64,000 nucleotides of DNA, from positions 620,001 through 684,000 of the forward strand of contig NZ_JAQQKW010000001.1 in NCBI RefSeq assembly GCF_028550395.1. Reading direction: 5' to 3'. The translations under genes and the position numbers were made by a program. Every line of letters begins with the position of its first letter. The stretch's first letter is position 1. Of this stretch, positions 43,620 to 52,472 are shown one piece after another. The notes below the pieces were generated by a model. That model was not told the origin of the DNA, did not search any database, and saw only the letters and a program-made list of their open reading frames with translations. The stretch comes from Asticcacaulis currens. Lineage in GTDB: Bacteria > Pseudomonadota > Alphaproteobacteria > Caulobacterales > Caulobacteraceae.

Positions 43620-44843
43620 TCAGTATCTGTCCAGGGCCACATAGGCCAGAAGATCGCCGGCTCTCGCTGCCGTTGCGTGCGGCAGGCGACGGATGAGCAC
43701 GTCGCTTTGGGCGAAGACGGCGATCAGGGCCGAGTCCTGATCGGCAAAGGGCCGCAGGGCCGGGCAACCCTTGTCATCCGTCACAATGCGCCCCCTGAGC
43801 CAGGTTTCGCGCGGACCGTTGGCGGCAATATCGACGGCGGCGGGCAAACTTAAAACCGTGTCGCGTCTGACTTGCCCTAACGCGGCTTCGATCCAGGGCT
43901 TGAGGAACAGTTGCGCGCAAACCATGCTGGAGGCCGGATTGCCGGGCAGGCCAAGCACGCGACGACCGTCATTGAGCGCACCCGTCCAGGTCGGCTTGCC
44001 GGGCCGGATATTGACGCTGCCAAAGTCGATACTGAGCCCCAGCCGCTCCAGCGCCGGTTTGACGAGATCATAGTCGCCGACACTGGCCCCGCCGATGGTG
44101 ACGATCAGGTCGGCCTCTGTGTCTTTCAGTGCGTCGTGAATACCGTCCAGATCGTCGCTTTCGACACCGACAAAGCTGGCCTTCGCCCCCCACTGACGGC
44201 ACATGGCCAAAAGCGCAAAAGAGCCGGACTCAAAAATCTGATCCTCGCGCGGCTCGCTTCCCGGCGCGACCAGTTCATCACCGGTCGAGAGGATGGCAAT
44301 GCGCGGCCGGCGCGCCACCCTCAGTGTCTTTTGACCCGCTGCCGCCGCCAGAGACAGCCGCCAGGCATCGAGCCGCAGCCCCACCGAGAGCAGTTCGTGC
44401 CCGGCCTTGAAGTCCTGCCCTCGGGGGCGGATGTGCGTCTTGGGGTCGTTCCAGCCGTCGGGCTCAATAAACACACCCATCTCGGTGACGCGGACATTTT
44501 CCTGAATGACTACGGCCTTGGCCCCGTCGGGCACCGGTGCGCCGGTATAGATGCGCACACATTCGCCCCATTCAATGCGACCTTCGAAACGGCGCCCCGC
44601 AGCGCTCTCACCTATTAGGCGCAAGGGTGCGCCCTGCGCCACCGGGTCGGTCAGCGACTTACAGATGGCATAGCCGTCCATGGCCGAGGCATCAAACGGC
44701 GGCTGGTCGCGTGTGGCGATGACCGGCTCGCTCAGAACACGGCCCAGCGCCTTCGACAAGGCAACCTTGCGCGTCTGCGGCGCCGGAGCGACCTCGCGCA
44801 TAAACGTGACGGCCTCGTCAACGGGGATACCCTTGCGCGTCAT
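43620..44843 (-). CDS. moeA: Molybdopterin molybdenumtransferase MoeA
   Basis: The 407-residue enzyme inserts molybdate into adenylylated molybdopterin, the last step of cofactor assembly. The substrate block FDASAMDGYAI is near residue 60. The MoCF domain has LSTGDELV, GGASVGDYD and GLPGNPASSMVC. The ATG at 44843 overlaps the moaB stop as ATGA, and it fits the N-terminal MoeA sequence VDEAVTFMREVAP; a longer frame exists but does not resemble the family. It ends the moaA-moaB-moeA operon. Confidence 0.94.
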   Translation of the reverse strand: MTRKGIPVDEAVTFMREVAPAPQTRKVALSKALGRVLSEPVIATRDQPPFDASAMDGYAICKSLTDPVAQGAPLRLIGESAAGRRFEGRIEWGECVRIYTGAPVPDGAKAVVIQENVRVTEMGVFIEPDGWNDPKTHIRPRGQDFKAGHELLSVGLRLDAWRLSLAAAAGQKTLRVARRPRIAILSTGDELVAPGSEPREDQIFESGSFALLAMCRQWGAKASFVGVESDDLDGIHDALKDTEADLIVTIGGASVGDYDLVKPALERLGLSIDFGSVNIRPGKPTWTGALNDGRRVLGLPGNPASSMVCAQLFLKPWIEAALGQVRRDTVLSLPAAVDIAANGPRETWLRGRIVTDDKGCPALRPFADQDSALIAVFAQSDVLIRRLPHATAARAGDLLAYVALDRY

Positions 44844-45406
44844 TTTTCCAGAAGCCTCGGCATCAGTTCGACCATGTTGCACGGGCCGTGGCGCGAATCG
44901 AGCTGCCAGCGGATGACCTTGTCCCAGCCGTCTTTGCACGCGCCGTTCGACCCCGGCAGGCAGAAGACGAAGACGCCGCGGATGATCCCCGCCAGCGCCC
45001 GCGATTGCAGGGTGGACAGGCCCACGGTCTGAAAACTGACCATATGGAAGATGGTCGAAAAGCCGTCGATACGCTTGTCGAACAGAGGCTCGACCGCTTC
45101 GGGGGTCACGTCGCGCCCGGTAATGCCGGTGCCGCCGGTCGAGATGATGACATCAACATTGCCTGAGTCGATCCAGTTGGTGATGACGGTGCGAATATGG
45201 TCCTTGTCGTCGCGCACCAGTTCCCGTGCCGCCACATGATGACCCGCCGCCGTGATGCGCGCGTCCAGAAGATCACCCGAGGTATCGGTGTTGCGCGTGC
45301 GACTGTCCGACACGGTAAGGACGGCGATATTGACCGGCGTAAACGGACGGTCAGGGTCGATGCGCCCCGCGCCGATGTAGGATTTTTCTTTATCCGTTAG
45401 TTCCAT
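44840..45406 (-). CDS. moaB: Molybdopterin adenylyltransferase-like protein MoaB
   Basis: A 188-residue MogA/MoaB-type protein that adenylylates molybdopterin. The core is VNIAVLTVSDSRT, DVIISTGGTGITGRD and the C-terminal FCLPGSNGACKDGWD. The start at 45406 has a GGAGGATAGA upstream, and the region before it lacks family sequence. Its gene is one base from the moaA stop and overlaps moeA by four bases, so the three form a tightly coupled operon. Confidence 0.93.
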   Translation of the reverse strand: MELTDKEKSYIGAGRIDPDRPFTPVNIAVLTVSDSRTRNTDTSGDLLDARITAAGHHVAARELVRDDKDHIRTVITNWIDSGNVDVIISTGGTGITGRDVTPEAVEPLFDKRIDGFSTIFHMVSFQTVGLSTLQSRALAGIIRGVFVFCLPGSNGACKDGWDKVIRWQLDSRHGPCNMVELMPRLLEK

Positions 45407-45407
45407 T

Positions 45408-46421
45408 CTATCCTCCGGTGACGGACATGGTCCGGCGCGGTGTGTAGGCGGTTGGCGGGGCCTGCCCCCCGATGAAAAAGTCGTGCGCCTTCGGTTTGTG
45501 GCGCAGGGCCTCGGACATGGCCGCGCTGAGGGCGGCATTGCTGGTGTCTTCACGCAGCGCGGCCCGAAGGTCGACATGATCGTCCTGCCCGAGACACATG
45601 TAGAGCTGACCCGTGCAAGTGACACGCACGCGGTTGCAGGTGTCGCAGAAATTATGGCTCAACGGTGTGATCAGGCCCAGCCGCCCGGCGGTTTCGGCCA
45701 CGTGGTAATAGCGCGACGGTCCGCCCGTGGTGTCGCTCAAAGGCGTGATGTCCCAGAAGCTTTGCAAATCGGCCATCACGTCGCGTAGCGACACGAACTG
45801 GTCTTCGCGCCCGGAAATCTCTTCACCGAGCGGCATGGTCTCGATCAGAGAGATGTCCATACCGTTGGCGTGGGCAAAGCGGATCATCTCCGGCAGAGAG
45901 TGGCGATTGTCCTGCTGCAGGGCGACCGTATTCAGCTTGACCTTCAGGCCCACTTTTTGCGCCGCCGCGATGCCATCCAGCACTTTTTTGATATCTCCAC
46001 CGCGCGTAATGCGGCGGAAGGTGTCGGCGTCCAGACTGTCGAGCGAGACATTGATCCGCCGGATGCCGGCCGCCACCAGATGCGGCGCAGCCTCAGCCAG
46101 AAGTGTGCCGTTGGTGGTCAGGGTCAGCTCTTTCAGGTGGCCCTTATGCACCTGCGTGCCCAGACGTTTCAGGAAGTCCAGAATACCCCTGCGCACCAGA
46201 GGCTCCCCGCCCGTGATGCGCAAGCGTGTTACCCCCTGCTCGATCAGGAACAGGCAGAGGCGATCAAGCTCTTCAAAACTCAGCAGATTTTCGCGGGGAA
46301 GAAACGTCTGTCTCTCCGACATGCAATAGGTACAGCGCAGGTCGCAGCGGTCCGTCACCGAAATCCGCACATAGGAGATGTGGCGGTTGTAAGCGTCGGT
46401 CAGGGCGGGTTCAGAACGCAT
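45408..46421 (-). CDS. moaA: GTP 3',8-cyclase MoaA
   Basis: The 337-residue radical SAM enzyme starts molybdenum cofactor synthesis from GTP. The radical SAM motif CDLRCTYC gives Cys26, Cys30 and Cys33. The second 4Fe-4S cluster is held by FCDTCNRVRVTCTGQLYMC. The C-terminus ends in GG (MSVTGG), the glycine pair needed for activity in MoaA. It is the first gene of the operon. The ribosome binding site before ATG at 46421 is weak. Confidence 0.94.
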   Translation of the reverse strand: MRSEPALTDAYNRHISYVRISVTDRCDLRCTYCMSERQTFLPRENLLSFEELDRLCLFLIEQGVTRLRITGGEPLVRRGILDFLKRLGTQVHKGHLKELTLTTNGTLLAEAAPHLVAAGIRRINVSLDSLDADTFRRITRGGDIKKVLDGIAAAQKVGLKVKLNTVALQQDNRHSLPEMIRFAHANGMDISLIETMPLGEEISGREDQFVSLRDVMADLQSFWDITPLSDTTGGPSRYYHVAETAGRLGLITPLSHNFCDTCNRVRVTCTGQLYMCLGQDDHVDLRAALREDTSNAALSAAMSEALRHKPKAHDFFIGGQAPPTAYTPRRTMSVTGG

Positions 46422-46529
46422 GTCTTTGAATAGCCGGAAAATTGCGGTCAGGACAAGGGCTCAGACGGCAAGGTCCGTTTTCGAACGGGCTATGCGTCCG
46501 AATAAGGCGTCCCCGACCCCAGGTACGCC

Positions 46530-46955
46530 CTATTGCGCCATGTAGATGATCGGATAGGGATTGCCGGCCGCGTCGGTCTGCGACCGCCCCGTCACCGAAA
46601 ATCCGCATTTTTCATAAAAGAGGACATTGCCTGTCACCTGTTCGTTGACCTCGACGATCAGCGGCCCTTTCAGCGCGCGGGCATGGGCGATCAGGGCGCG
46701 CCCCACACCGTGCCGTTGCTGCGCCGGATCGACAAACAGCATGGCCAGCGTGTTTTGACCCGCCAGCACGCAGAAGCCGGCGGGGGCACTGTCCTTTTCT
46801 GCCACCCACACTTCGCCATCCATCAGCCCGGCCAGCAGGTAGGGGCGGTAAATGTCGATATCGCCCTCGGCGAGGAAGTCGTAGGCGGCGCGCACCGATT
46901 CTTCCCAGATGCGCGTCAGGGCGGCGACGTCGGCGGTGGTTGCGGGGCGGATCAC
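46530..46955 (-). CDS. GNAT family N-acetyltransferase
   Basis: A 141-residue acetyltransferase. It opens IRPATTADVAALTRIWEESV, and the acetyl-CoA signature is FVDPAQQRHGVGRALI (Q/RxxGxG/A). The end LFYEKCGFSVTGR is the usual C-terminal block. I chose the GTG at 46955, which overlaps the preceding hydrolase stop (GTGA). A longer ATG frame starts inside the hydrolase gene and lacks family match. It is the last gene of the leftward hexuronate operon. Substrate unknown. Confidence 0.83.
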   Translation of the reverse strand: MIRPATTADVAALTRIWEESVRAAYDFLAEGDIDIYRPYLLAGLMDGEVWVAEKDSAPAGFCVLAGQNTLAMLFVDPAQQRHGVGRALIAHARALKGPLIVEVNEQVTGNVLFYEKCGFSVTGRSQTDAAGNPYPIIYMAQ

Positions 46956-47788
46956 CCCACCAGTACCTTGTCGATCCAGCGGGCCGCCAGCGAGGGCCAC
47001 TGATCGTGCGTGCCGTCCAGCTCACGCAGGGCAAAGCCATGCGGGGCTTGCGGGAAGATGTGGGCATCGACCTCGCTGCCCGTCTGCTGCATGGCTTTGA
47101 TCAGGTTCAGCGCGTGATCGACCGGCACGACCTGATCGTGCAGGGCGTAGGCTAAAAATATCGGCATTCGGGGGATACCGTGTGGCTCGGCGGTGATGCC
47201 GATGGGCCAGGCGTCGTAAAAGGCCTGCTTTTCGGCAGGCGGATAGTCCGGTTTACCCGCGGGCGCCTTATAGTCGCGGTGATTGGCATTGATCGGGGCA
47301 TAGGCGATCAATGCCCCTTTGGCCTTTTGGGAATGGTCCTGACAGGCCATGACGCCCGCCAGATGCCCGCCCGACGACAGGCCCACGTGCAGCAGCGGCA
47401 GAGGCGCCAGGCTTGCAAGATAATCGAGCGCCTTGAGGCCGTCCGTCAGCGCAATGTCATACGGCCACACACCGCCGTCCGCATCCGCTTGCCCGGGCAT
47501 CCGGTGCGTCAGCACATAGGCGTCGATGCCCTGCGCATTGAGCCACAGGGCAACCTCTACCCCCTCTTTGTCATGAACAAGATGGATATAACCGCCCCCG
47601 CCATAGACAAGGGCCCTGGCCCGTGCGGGAGCTGGAGCCAAAAAAACGCTCATTTCTGCGCGCGTGATGCGCTTATGGATACGGTCTGGCCACGCCCCCT
47701 CCGGCGCATTGGCCGCCCCGTCGGATAGTGCAATCACACGATCCGGCAGTGGGGCTTCGACGGGCAAGGCGGGGGTGGCATTTGGCAT
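46952..47788 (-). CDS. Alpha/beta hydrolase, esterase-like (BD-FAE type)
   Basis: A 278-residue esterase-like hydrolase. The elbow is HVGLSSGGHLAGV with the catalytic serine. The acid and base are likely in YALHDQVVPVDHAL and APHGFALRE. An oxyanion-type GGGGYIH stretch is seen early. There is no signal peptide. Being between uxuB and the GNAT gene in a hexuronate operon, it may deacetylate or demethylate pectin-derived sugars, but this is inferred from position. Confidence 0.8.
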   Translation of the reverse strand: MPNATPALPVEAPLPDRVIALSDGAANAPEGAWPDRIHKRITRAEMSVFLAPAPARARALVYGGGGYIHLVHDKEGVEVALWLNAQGIDAYVLTHRMPGQADADGGVWPYDIALTDGLKALDYLASLAPLPLLHVGLSSGGHLAGVMACQDHSQKAKGALIAYAPINANHRDYKAPAGKPDYPPAEKQAFYDAWPIGITAEPHGIPRMPIFLAYALHDQVVPVDHALNLIKAMQQTGSEVDAHIFPQAPHGFALRELDGTHDQWPSLAARWIDKVLVG

Positions 47789-47868
47789 GGGCTTGTCCTT
47801 TTTATATGTGGCAAGCGGTACAGAAGAGGCGGGAAGGGGTCAATCTTCTATGCCTCCCGGCGATGCGA

Positions 47869-49308
47869 TTACGCGGCCACCTGTTCACGCGACAGAAGCG
47901 TCTGATAGGCCCCTTCGACGGCGGCGATGACGCGGGAGTCATTCGCCAGCGCTTCCGGAAAGACCTTGCGATAGGCGAGAAAGGTCGCCACGTCCGACAG
48001 GTCGTCTTTCAGCCCCTTGCCCATAGCGATCAGCTCATCGGCCAGCGGATCGGTGATCGTCTCACCGGCCACAGCCTTCGCGCGGATAAAGCGCATCCAT
48101 GCAGCCAGTGGCACGCCAAAGCGGCTCACCTCCTGACCCTTTTCCAGCGCCTCGGACAGCGACGACAAGAGGCGGATCGGCAGCTTCTGCGAGCCGTCCC
48201 AGGCGATCTGCGACAGGAGGTGACGGATGGCTGGATTGCGGAAGCGTTTCAGAATTGCTTCGGAATAGGCGGTCAGGTCGAGGCCCTTGGGCGCTTCCAG
48301 CAGCGGCACCACGTCGCTCAGCATCAGATCACGCGCCAGTTGGGCCAGCTCAGCGTCCTTCATCGCTTCCGACACGCTCTCGATGCGCTTGTGCAGGCCA
48401 GTATAGGCGATCGTCGAGTGCGGCCCATTGAGCAGGCGCAGCTTGGCGCGCTCATAGGCTGGGACATTGTCGGTCAGGATAACGCCGACTGAGGCCCAGT
48501 CGGGACCGCCGTCGTGGGCGTGTTCCTCGATCACCCACTGGGTAAAGGCTTCGCGCTGGATCGGCCAGGCGTCTTCGAGGCTGATGGCGGCCTTGACGCG
48601 CTCACGCAGGGCGTCGTCGGTGGCCGGAGTGATGGAGTCGACCATGGTGCAAGGGCAGGCGAGATCGGCCTCGATATTCGCCGCCAGCGTGGCGTCGAGT
48701 TTGTCCACAAAGGCGACCACAGCGGCCTTCAGGCGGTGGCCATTCTTGGGCAGGTTATCGCACGGGATGAGCACAAAGGGGGGCAGGCCGGCCATATAGC
48801 GACGACGCAGGCCTTCGGCCACATAGCCGATATAGGATTTCGGGGTCTGAGGGTGGGCCAGATCGTGGACGATATCTGGATGGGCGAAATCGAGTTCCCA
48901 GTTGGGATCGAGACAATAGCCTTTTTCAGTCACGGTCGAAGTGACGATCTGCACTTCGGGGCGTGTCAGGCGCTCCAGCACGCCTTCGATGTCTTCGGGC
49001 CCGACCAGCACTTCGCGCATCGAACCGAGGACCTGATATTCGATCTTTTCATCGAGAATAGCCAGCGTGTAGAGACCGTCCTGCGGGGCCAGCGCATCGC
49101 GCACGCCCTTCGAATGCAGCGACACGCCGCAGATGCCCCAGCGCGGGTCTGTGGCCAGCAGGGCATCGACGAAGGCCGCCTGATGGGCGCGGTGAAAGGC
49201 ACCGGGACCGAAATGGACAATCCCGACCGAGACCCCTGCCGGATCATAGGCGGGTTTGATGACATCGGACTTCAGGGCGTCGAGCGTGGCAAGCGACAGG
49301 CGGGTCAT
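47869..49308 (-). CDS. uxuB: Fructuronate reductase (mannitol dehydrogenase family)
   Basis: The 479-residue NAD-dependent enzyme interconverts fructuronate and mannonate in glucuronate degradation. The Rossmann region is GIVHFGPGAFHRAHQAAFVDAL. Family blocks VTSTVTEKGYCL, PFVLIPCDNLPKNGHRLK and LLNGPHSTIAYTG are present. The mannitol dehydrogenase C-terminal domain ends in YRKVFPEAL. Tagaturonate reductase (UxaB) belongs to a related group and the split cannot be settled by eye. It follows uxaA by 121 bases and precedes the esterase. Confidence 0.87.
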   Translation of the reverse strand: MTRLSLATLDALKSDVIKPAYDPAGVSVGIVHFGPGAFHRAHQAAFVDALLATDPRWGICGVSLHSKGVRDALAPQDGLYTLAILDEKIEYQVLGSMREVLVGPEDIEGVLERLTRPEVQIVTSTVTEKGYCLDPNWELDFAHPDIVHDLAHPQTPKSYIGYVAEGLRRRYMAGLPPFVLIPCDNLPKNGHRLKAAVVAFVDKLDATLAANIEADLACPCTMVDSITPATDDALRERVKAAISLEDAWPIQREAFTQWVIEEHAHDGGPDWASVGVILTDNVPAYERAKLRLLNGPHSTIAYTGLHKRIESVSEAMKDAELAQLARDLMLSDVVPLLEAPKGLDLTAYSEAILKRFRNPAIRHLLSQIAWDGSQKLPIRLLSSLSEALEKGQEVSRFGVPLAAWMRFIRAKAVAGETITDPLADELIAMGKGLKDDLSDVATFLAYRKVFPEALANDSRVIAAVEGAYQTLLSREQVAA

Positions 49309-49429
49309 GCGATTTCTTTCGGGCTATGAAATTAGCTAAACTGTGAAAATTCCGATGGAGCGTCCCAGGGAATTATCTCTGTTATAACGGGCGCGGTGCA
49401 TAGGGGAAACGCCGTTTTCCCCATGATAC

Positions 49430-50977
49430 CTACAAAGTGACGCCATTCTTCCAGATGGCGATTTCCCGCTCGTCGTTCTTTTCGTTGTTGGACCGTTCGC
49501 CCGACGCCACGCGCAGGATGAGATCGATCAGATCATCGGCGGTTTCGTCCAGCGTCTTGCCCTCCAGCGCCTGACCCGCATTAAAGTCGATCCAGTGCGG
49601 TTTCTTTTCGGCCAGAGCGGTGTTCGAGGCGATTTTCAGCGTCGGGGCGGGGAAGCCCAGCGGCGTACCGCGGCCAGTGGTGAAAAGCACGATTACGGCC
49701 CCGGCTGCCGTAAGGGCGGTCGAGGACACGGCATCATTGCCGGGCGCTTCGAGGAGCGACAGCCCCGGCTGCGTGGCGCGCTCGCCATAGCGCAGCACCT
49801 CAGTCAACTGGCTGAGGCCGCCTTTTTGCACGGCCCCCAGCGACTTTTCTTCGAGCGTGGTGATGCCCCCGGCCTTGTTGCCCGGTGACGGGTTTTCAAA
49901 CACCGGCTGGTTGTTGTCGAGAAAGTATTGTTTGAAGTCGTTGACCACCTCGACGACCTGATGAAACACCCCTTCGTCCTTGGCGCGGGCCATCAGGATG
50001 CGTTCTGCCCCGAAGACTTCCGGAATTTCGGTCATGATCGACTGACCGCCCGCCTGCGCCACAATGTCGGCCACCCGCCCAACCAGCGGATTGGCGGTCA
50101 GGCCCGAAAAGCCGTCTGAGCCGCCGCACTTGACGCCGATGGCGAGGTCGGAGACGTTGCACAGTTCGCGCTGATCCTTTTCGATCACCTTCACGAGTTC
50201 TTCCAGCGCCTCAAGGCCCGCATCGTGCTCGTCCTCAACCATCTGGGCGGCGAAGTATTTGAGGCGGTCAGGGGTGCGGCCTTCAATCTCACCGATCAGG
50301 GCGCTGAGCTGATTGTTCTCGCAGCCCAGACCGACGATCAGCACGCCGCCCGCATTGGGATGCGCCGCCAGCGCCGCCAGCAGCTTTCGCGTATGGTTGA
50401 GGTCGTCGCCGAGTTGCGAGCAGCCGAGCGGATGGGTCAGGGCATAGACGCCATCGACGCGGCCCCTGAAGCGCTCGCTTGCCACCTTGGCCAGCCGCTC
50501 GGAGGTGCGCGCCACACAGCCCACTGTGCACAGTATCCAGATTTCATTGCGGATACCGACGCGCCCGTCCGCACGGCGATAGCCCATAAAGGTGCGCGTG
50601 TCGGGGTGCGAGCCCGGCCCTTCGGCGGTCACGGGCGCGTAGTTATAATCCTCAACCCCCGTCAGAGAGGTGGCCAGGTTGTGCGTATGGACGTGTTCTC
50701 CCGCCTTGATCGGTGCGATGGCGTGCCCGATGCGAAAACCGAATTTCAGCACCGGCGCGTCCACCGCGATGTCACGCAGGGCGACCTTGTGTCCTTTGGG
50801 GATGTCGGTGCGGAGCGTCAGTCGCACATCGCCAAAATCGAGCACCTCCCCGGCGCTCAGCGCTTCGACCGCAATCGCCACATCGTCGGTTGCGTGCACG
50901 CGCACATAGCGCACCATAGCCGGGGCTTTGACGTCGTTAGGACCAAGGGCCGCGCAGGCGGAAGAGTCGTCGGGCAT
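49430..50977 (-). CDS. uxaA: Altronate dehydratase
   Basis: The 515-residue enzyme dehydrates altronate to 2-keto-3-deoxygluconate in galacturonate degradation. The N-terminal SAF-type domain (DFGDVRLTLRTDIPKGHKVALRDI, GEHVHTHNLAT) is fused to the catalytic UxaA C-terminal domain (VRNEIWILCTVGCVA, LGCSQLGDDLNHTRKLLA, VGLGCENNQL, GVKCGGSDGFSGLTANP). Conserved cysteines lie in these last blocks. It is the first gene of the leftward operon. A 14-bp operator at 51049-51062 precedes it by 71 bases. Confidence 0.93.
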   Translation of the reverse strand: MPDDSSACAALGPNDVKAPAMVRYVRVHATDDVAIAVEALSAGEVLDFGDVRLTLRTDIPKGHKVALRDIAVDAPVLKFGFRIGHAIAPIKAGEHVHTHNLATSLTGVEDYNYAPVTAEGPGSHPDTRTFMGYRRADGRVGIRNEIWILCTVGCVARTSERLAKVASERFRGRVDGVYALTHPLGCSQLGDDLNHTRKLLAALAAHPNAGGVLIVGLGCENNQLSALIGEIEGRTPDRLKYFAAQMVEDEHDAGLEALEELVKVIEKDQRELCNVSDLAIGVKCGGSDGFSGLTANPLVGRVADIVAQAGGQSIMTEIPEVFGAERILMARAKDEGVFHQVVEVVNDFKQYFLDNNQPVFENPSPGNKAGGITTLEEKSLGAVQKGGLSQLTEVLRYGERATQPGLSLLEAPGNDAVSSTALTAAGAVIVLFTTGRGTPLGFPAPTLKIASNTALAEKKPHWIDFNAGQALEGKTLDETADDLIDLILRVASGERSNNEKNDEREIAIWKNGVTL

Positions 50978-51048
50978 AATCGCTGACTTTCTGACGCCCG
51001 TCGTGCTCTGACCCGAGCCCGCGAACGCTGTTTTTTATGTTGACGGTT

Positions 51049-51062
51049 GGTAACCGGTGTCA
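51049..51062. promoter_or_regulatory. Hexuronate operator box upstream of uxaA
   Basis: GGTAACCGGTGTCA. Its exact reverse complement occurs at 52356-52369 upstream of uxaC. The core ACCGGT is palindromic, as expected for a LacI-family site. A LacI-type regulator is encoded between the two boxes. Confidence 0.65.
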
Positions 51063-51220
51063 TACCTCTGAAAGCTGTGCAAAGGCAAGAGGCGTAACAG
51101 AGCTACGGACGGAAAATCTGCGTGCTTGCCCGAAAGTGCGCTTTACCGCTAAATATAACAGATAAAACGGACTTTTGTATGGGGCCGTTTCGTAATTCAG
51201 GCCGGAAGCAAAACTCACAC

Positions 51221-52309
51221 ATGACCCCCACCGCTCTTTCCGAAGGCGCTCCCGATCCCGTCGAAGACTTCCTGAAGCGCCGCAAGAAGGCGACTATCAA
51301 TGACGTGGCCTCTCTGGCGCGGGTGTCGAAGAAGACGGTGTCGCGCGTGATCAACCATTCGCCGTCGGTGCGCGCCGAAACCCGCGATCAGGTCAATGCC
51401 ATCATCGCCCGCATCGGCTTCAAACCGGACCCGCAGGCGCGCGGCCTGGCCTTTCGCCGCTCCTTCCTGCTGGGCCTTGTCTATGACAACCCCAATGCCC
51501 AGTACGTTATCAATATTCAGAACGGTGTCTTGGACTGCATCCGCGGCTCGGGTACCGAGCTGGTGGTTCACCCGTGCGACAAGACCAGCCCGGACTTTAT
51601 CGACGAAATCCGCGACTTTGTGGAATTGCAGCGACTGTCCGGAGTGATCGTCCTGCCGCCTATCGCCGAGAACCGCCAACTGCTGTCTGCGCTTGATGAT
51701 CTTGACGTGCCCTATGTGCGCATTACCGCCATGCCGGGCGAAGAAAACACACCGCCTATCGCCTCGACGCAGGTGGTATCAAGAGACCGCATGGGCTGTC
51801 GCGCGGCGGCCGAGCATCTGGCCGATCTGGGGCACAGCCGCATCGGCTTCATCTCAGGCCCGGCGGGTTACGCCTCGGCGCGCCAACGTCGCCAGGGCTT
51901 CGATGAAGGGCTGACAGGGCGTGGTCTGACGCTTGATCCCGTCCTGATCGTACAGGGGGAATATACCTTCGAGTCGGGCTATCTGGCGGGCAAGGCGCTG
52001 TTGTCGCAATCGCCGCGCCCGACCGCCATCTTCAGCTCAAACGACGAAATGGCAGTCGGGGTCTATAAGGCGGCCGCCGAGCAAGGGCTCAGCATCCCCG
52101 ATGACCTCAGCGTGGTAGGCTATGACGACGCGCCGATCGCCGCCCGCGTCACGCCCGGCCTGACCAGTGTGCGCGCCCCCATCCGCGACATGGGACGAGC
52201 CGCCGCCGACGCCCTGATCGCCGAAAACCGCAAGGACAGCACTATTTTTGACACGACGCTGATCGTGCGGCAATCGACCGGCCCAGCAGTGCTGGCGTTC
52301 AAGCCGTAA
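51221..52309 (+). CDS. LacI family transcriptional regulator of the hexuronate cluster
   Basis: A 362-residue repressor. The N-terminal helix-turn-helix is at about residues 24-45 (TINDVASLARVSKKTVSRVI). A hinge follows (RIGFKPDPQARGL), then a periplasmic-binding-protein-like sensor domain (SFLLGLVYDNPNAQYV, RIGFISGPAGYASARQRRQG, AIFSSNDEMAVGVYKAA, DDLSVVGYDDAPIAARVTP). It is placed between uxaA and uxaC, and the operator pair fits it as the regulator. Several in-frame ATG codons lie upstream (51179 and 51122); the ATG at 51221 has a weakly spaced GGAAG, so the start is not certain. An effector such as a hexuronate or keto-deoxygluconate is inferred. Confidence 0.9.
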   Translation: MTPTALSEGAPDPVEDFLKRRKKATINDVASLARVSKKTVSRVINHSPSVRAETRDQVNAIIARIGFKPDPQARGLAFRRSFLLGLVYDNPNAQYVINIQNGVLDCIRGSGTELVVHPCDKTSPDFIDEIRDFVELQRLSGVIVLPPIAENRQLLSALDDLDVPYVRITAMPGEENTPPIASTQVVSRDRMGCRAAAEHLADLGHSRIGFISGPAGYASARQRRQGFDEGLTGRGLTLDPVLIVQGEYTFESGYLAGKALLSQSPRPTAIFSSNDEMAVGVYKAAAEQGLSIPDDLSVVGYDDAPIAARVTPGLTSVRAPIRDMGRAAADALIAENRKDSTIFDTTLIVRQSTGPAVLAFKP

Positions 52310-52355
52310 AACGGCTTTCTGCGAACGCGTCTAAATTAGACATTGATAAAAGCCA

Positions 52356-52369
52356 TGACACCGGTTACC
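52356..52369. promoter_or_regulatory. Hexuronate operator box upstream of uxaC
   Basis: TGACACCGGTTACC, the exact reverse complement of the box at 51049-51062. It lies 87 bases before the uxaC start and 17 bases before the short leader reading frame. Confidence 0.65.
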
Positions 52370-52385
52370 TGTTGAGCGGGAGATC

Positions 52386-52472
52386 ATGCACCCGAAGGCC
52401 GTCATCAAACTCATCCAGAACGGTCCACGGTTTCGCTTTGTTTCGGTATCTATAACATGTCCAAGCCTTTGA
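52386..52472 (+). CDS. Possible 28-residue leader peptide overlapping the uxaC start
   Basis: An ATG at 52386 follows GCGGGAGATC with good spacing. The frame reads 28 codons and stops at 52470-52472, thirteen bases past the A of the uxaC ATG in another frame. uxaC itself has no obvious Shine-Dalgarno sequence. Ribosomes ending here could therefore hand over to uxaC. The peptide (start MHPKAVIKLI) has no known family and no run of a single amino acid. It may be chance. Confidence 0.3.
   Translation: MHPKAVIKLIQNGPRFRFVSVSITCPSL

Noticed and set aside
49321-49429. Possible operator between uxuB and uxaA
   Set aside because: No copy of the ACCGGT box was seen there; uxuB is likely carried on the uxaA transcript.
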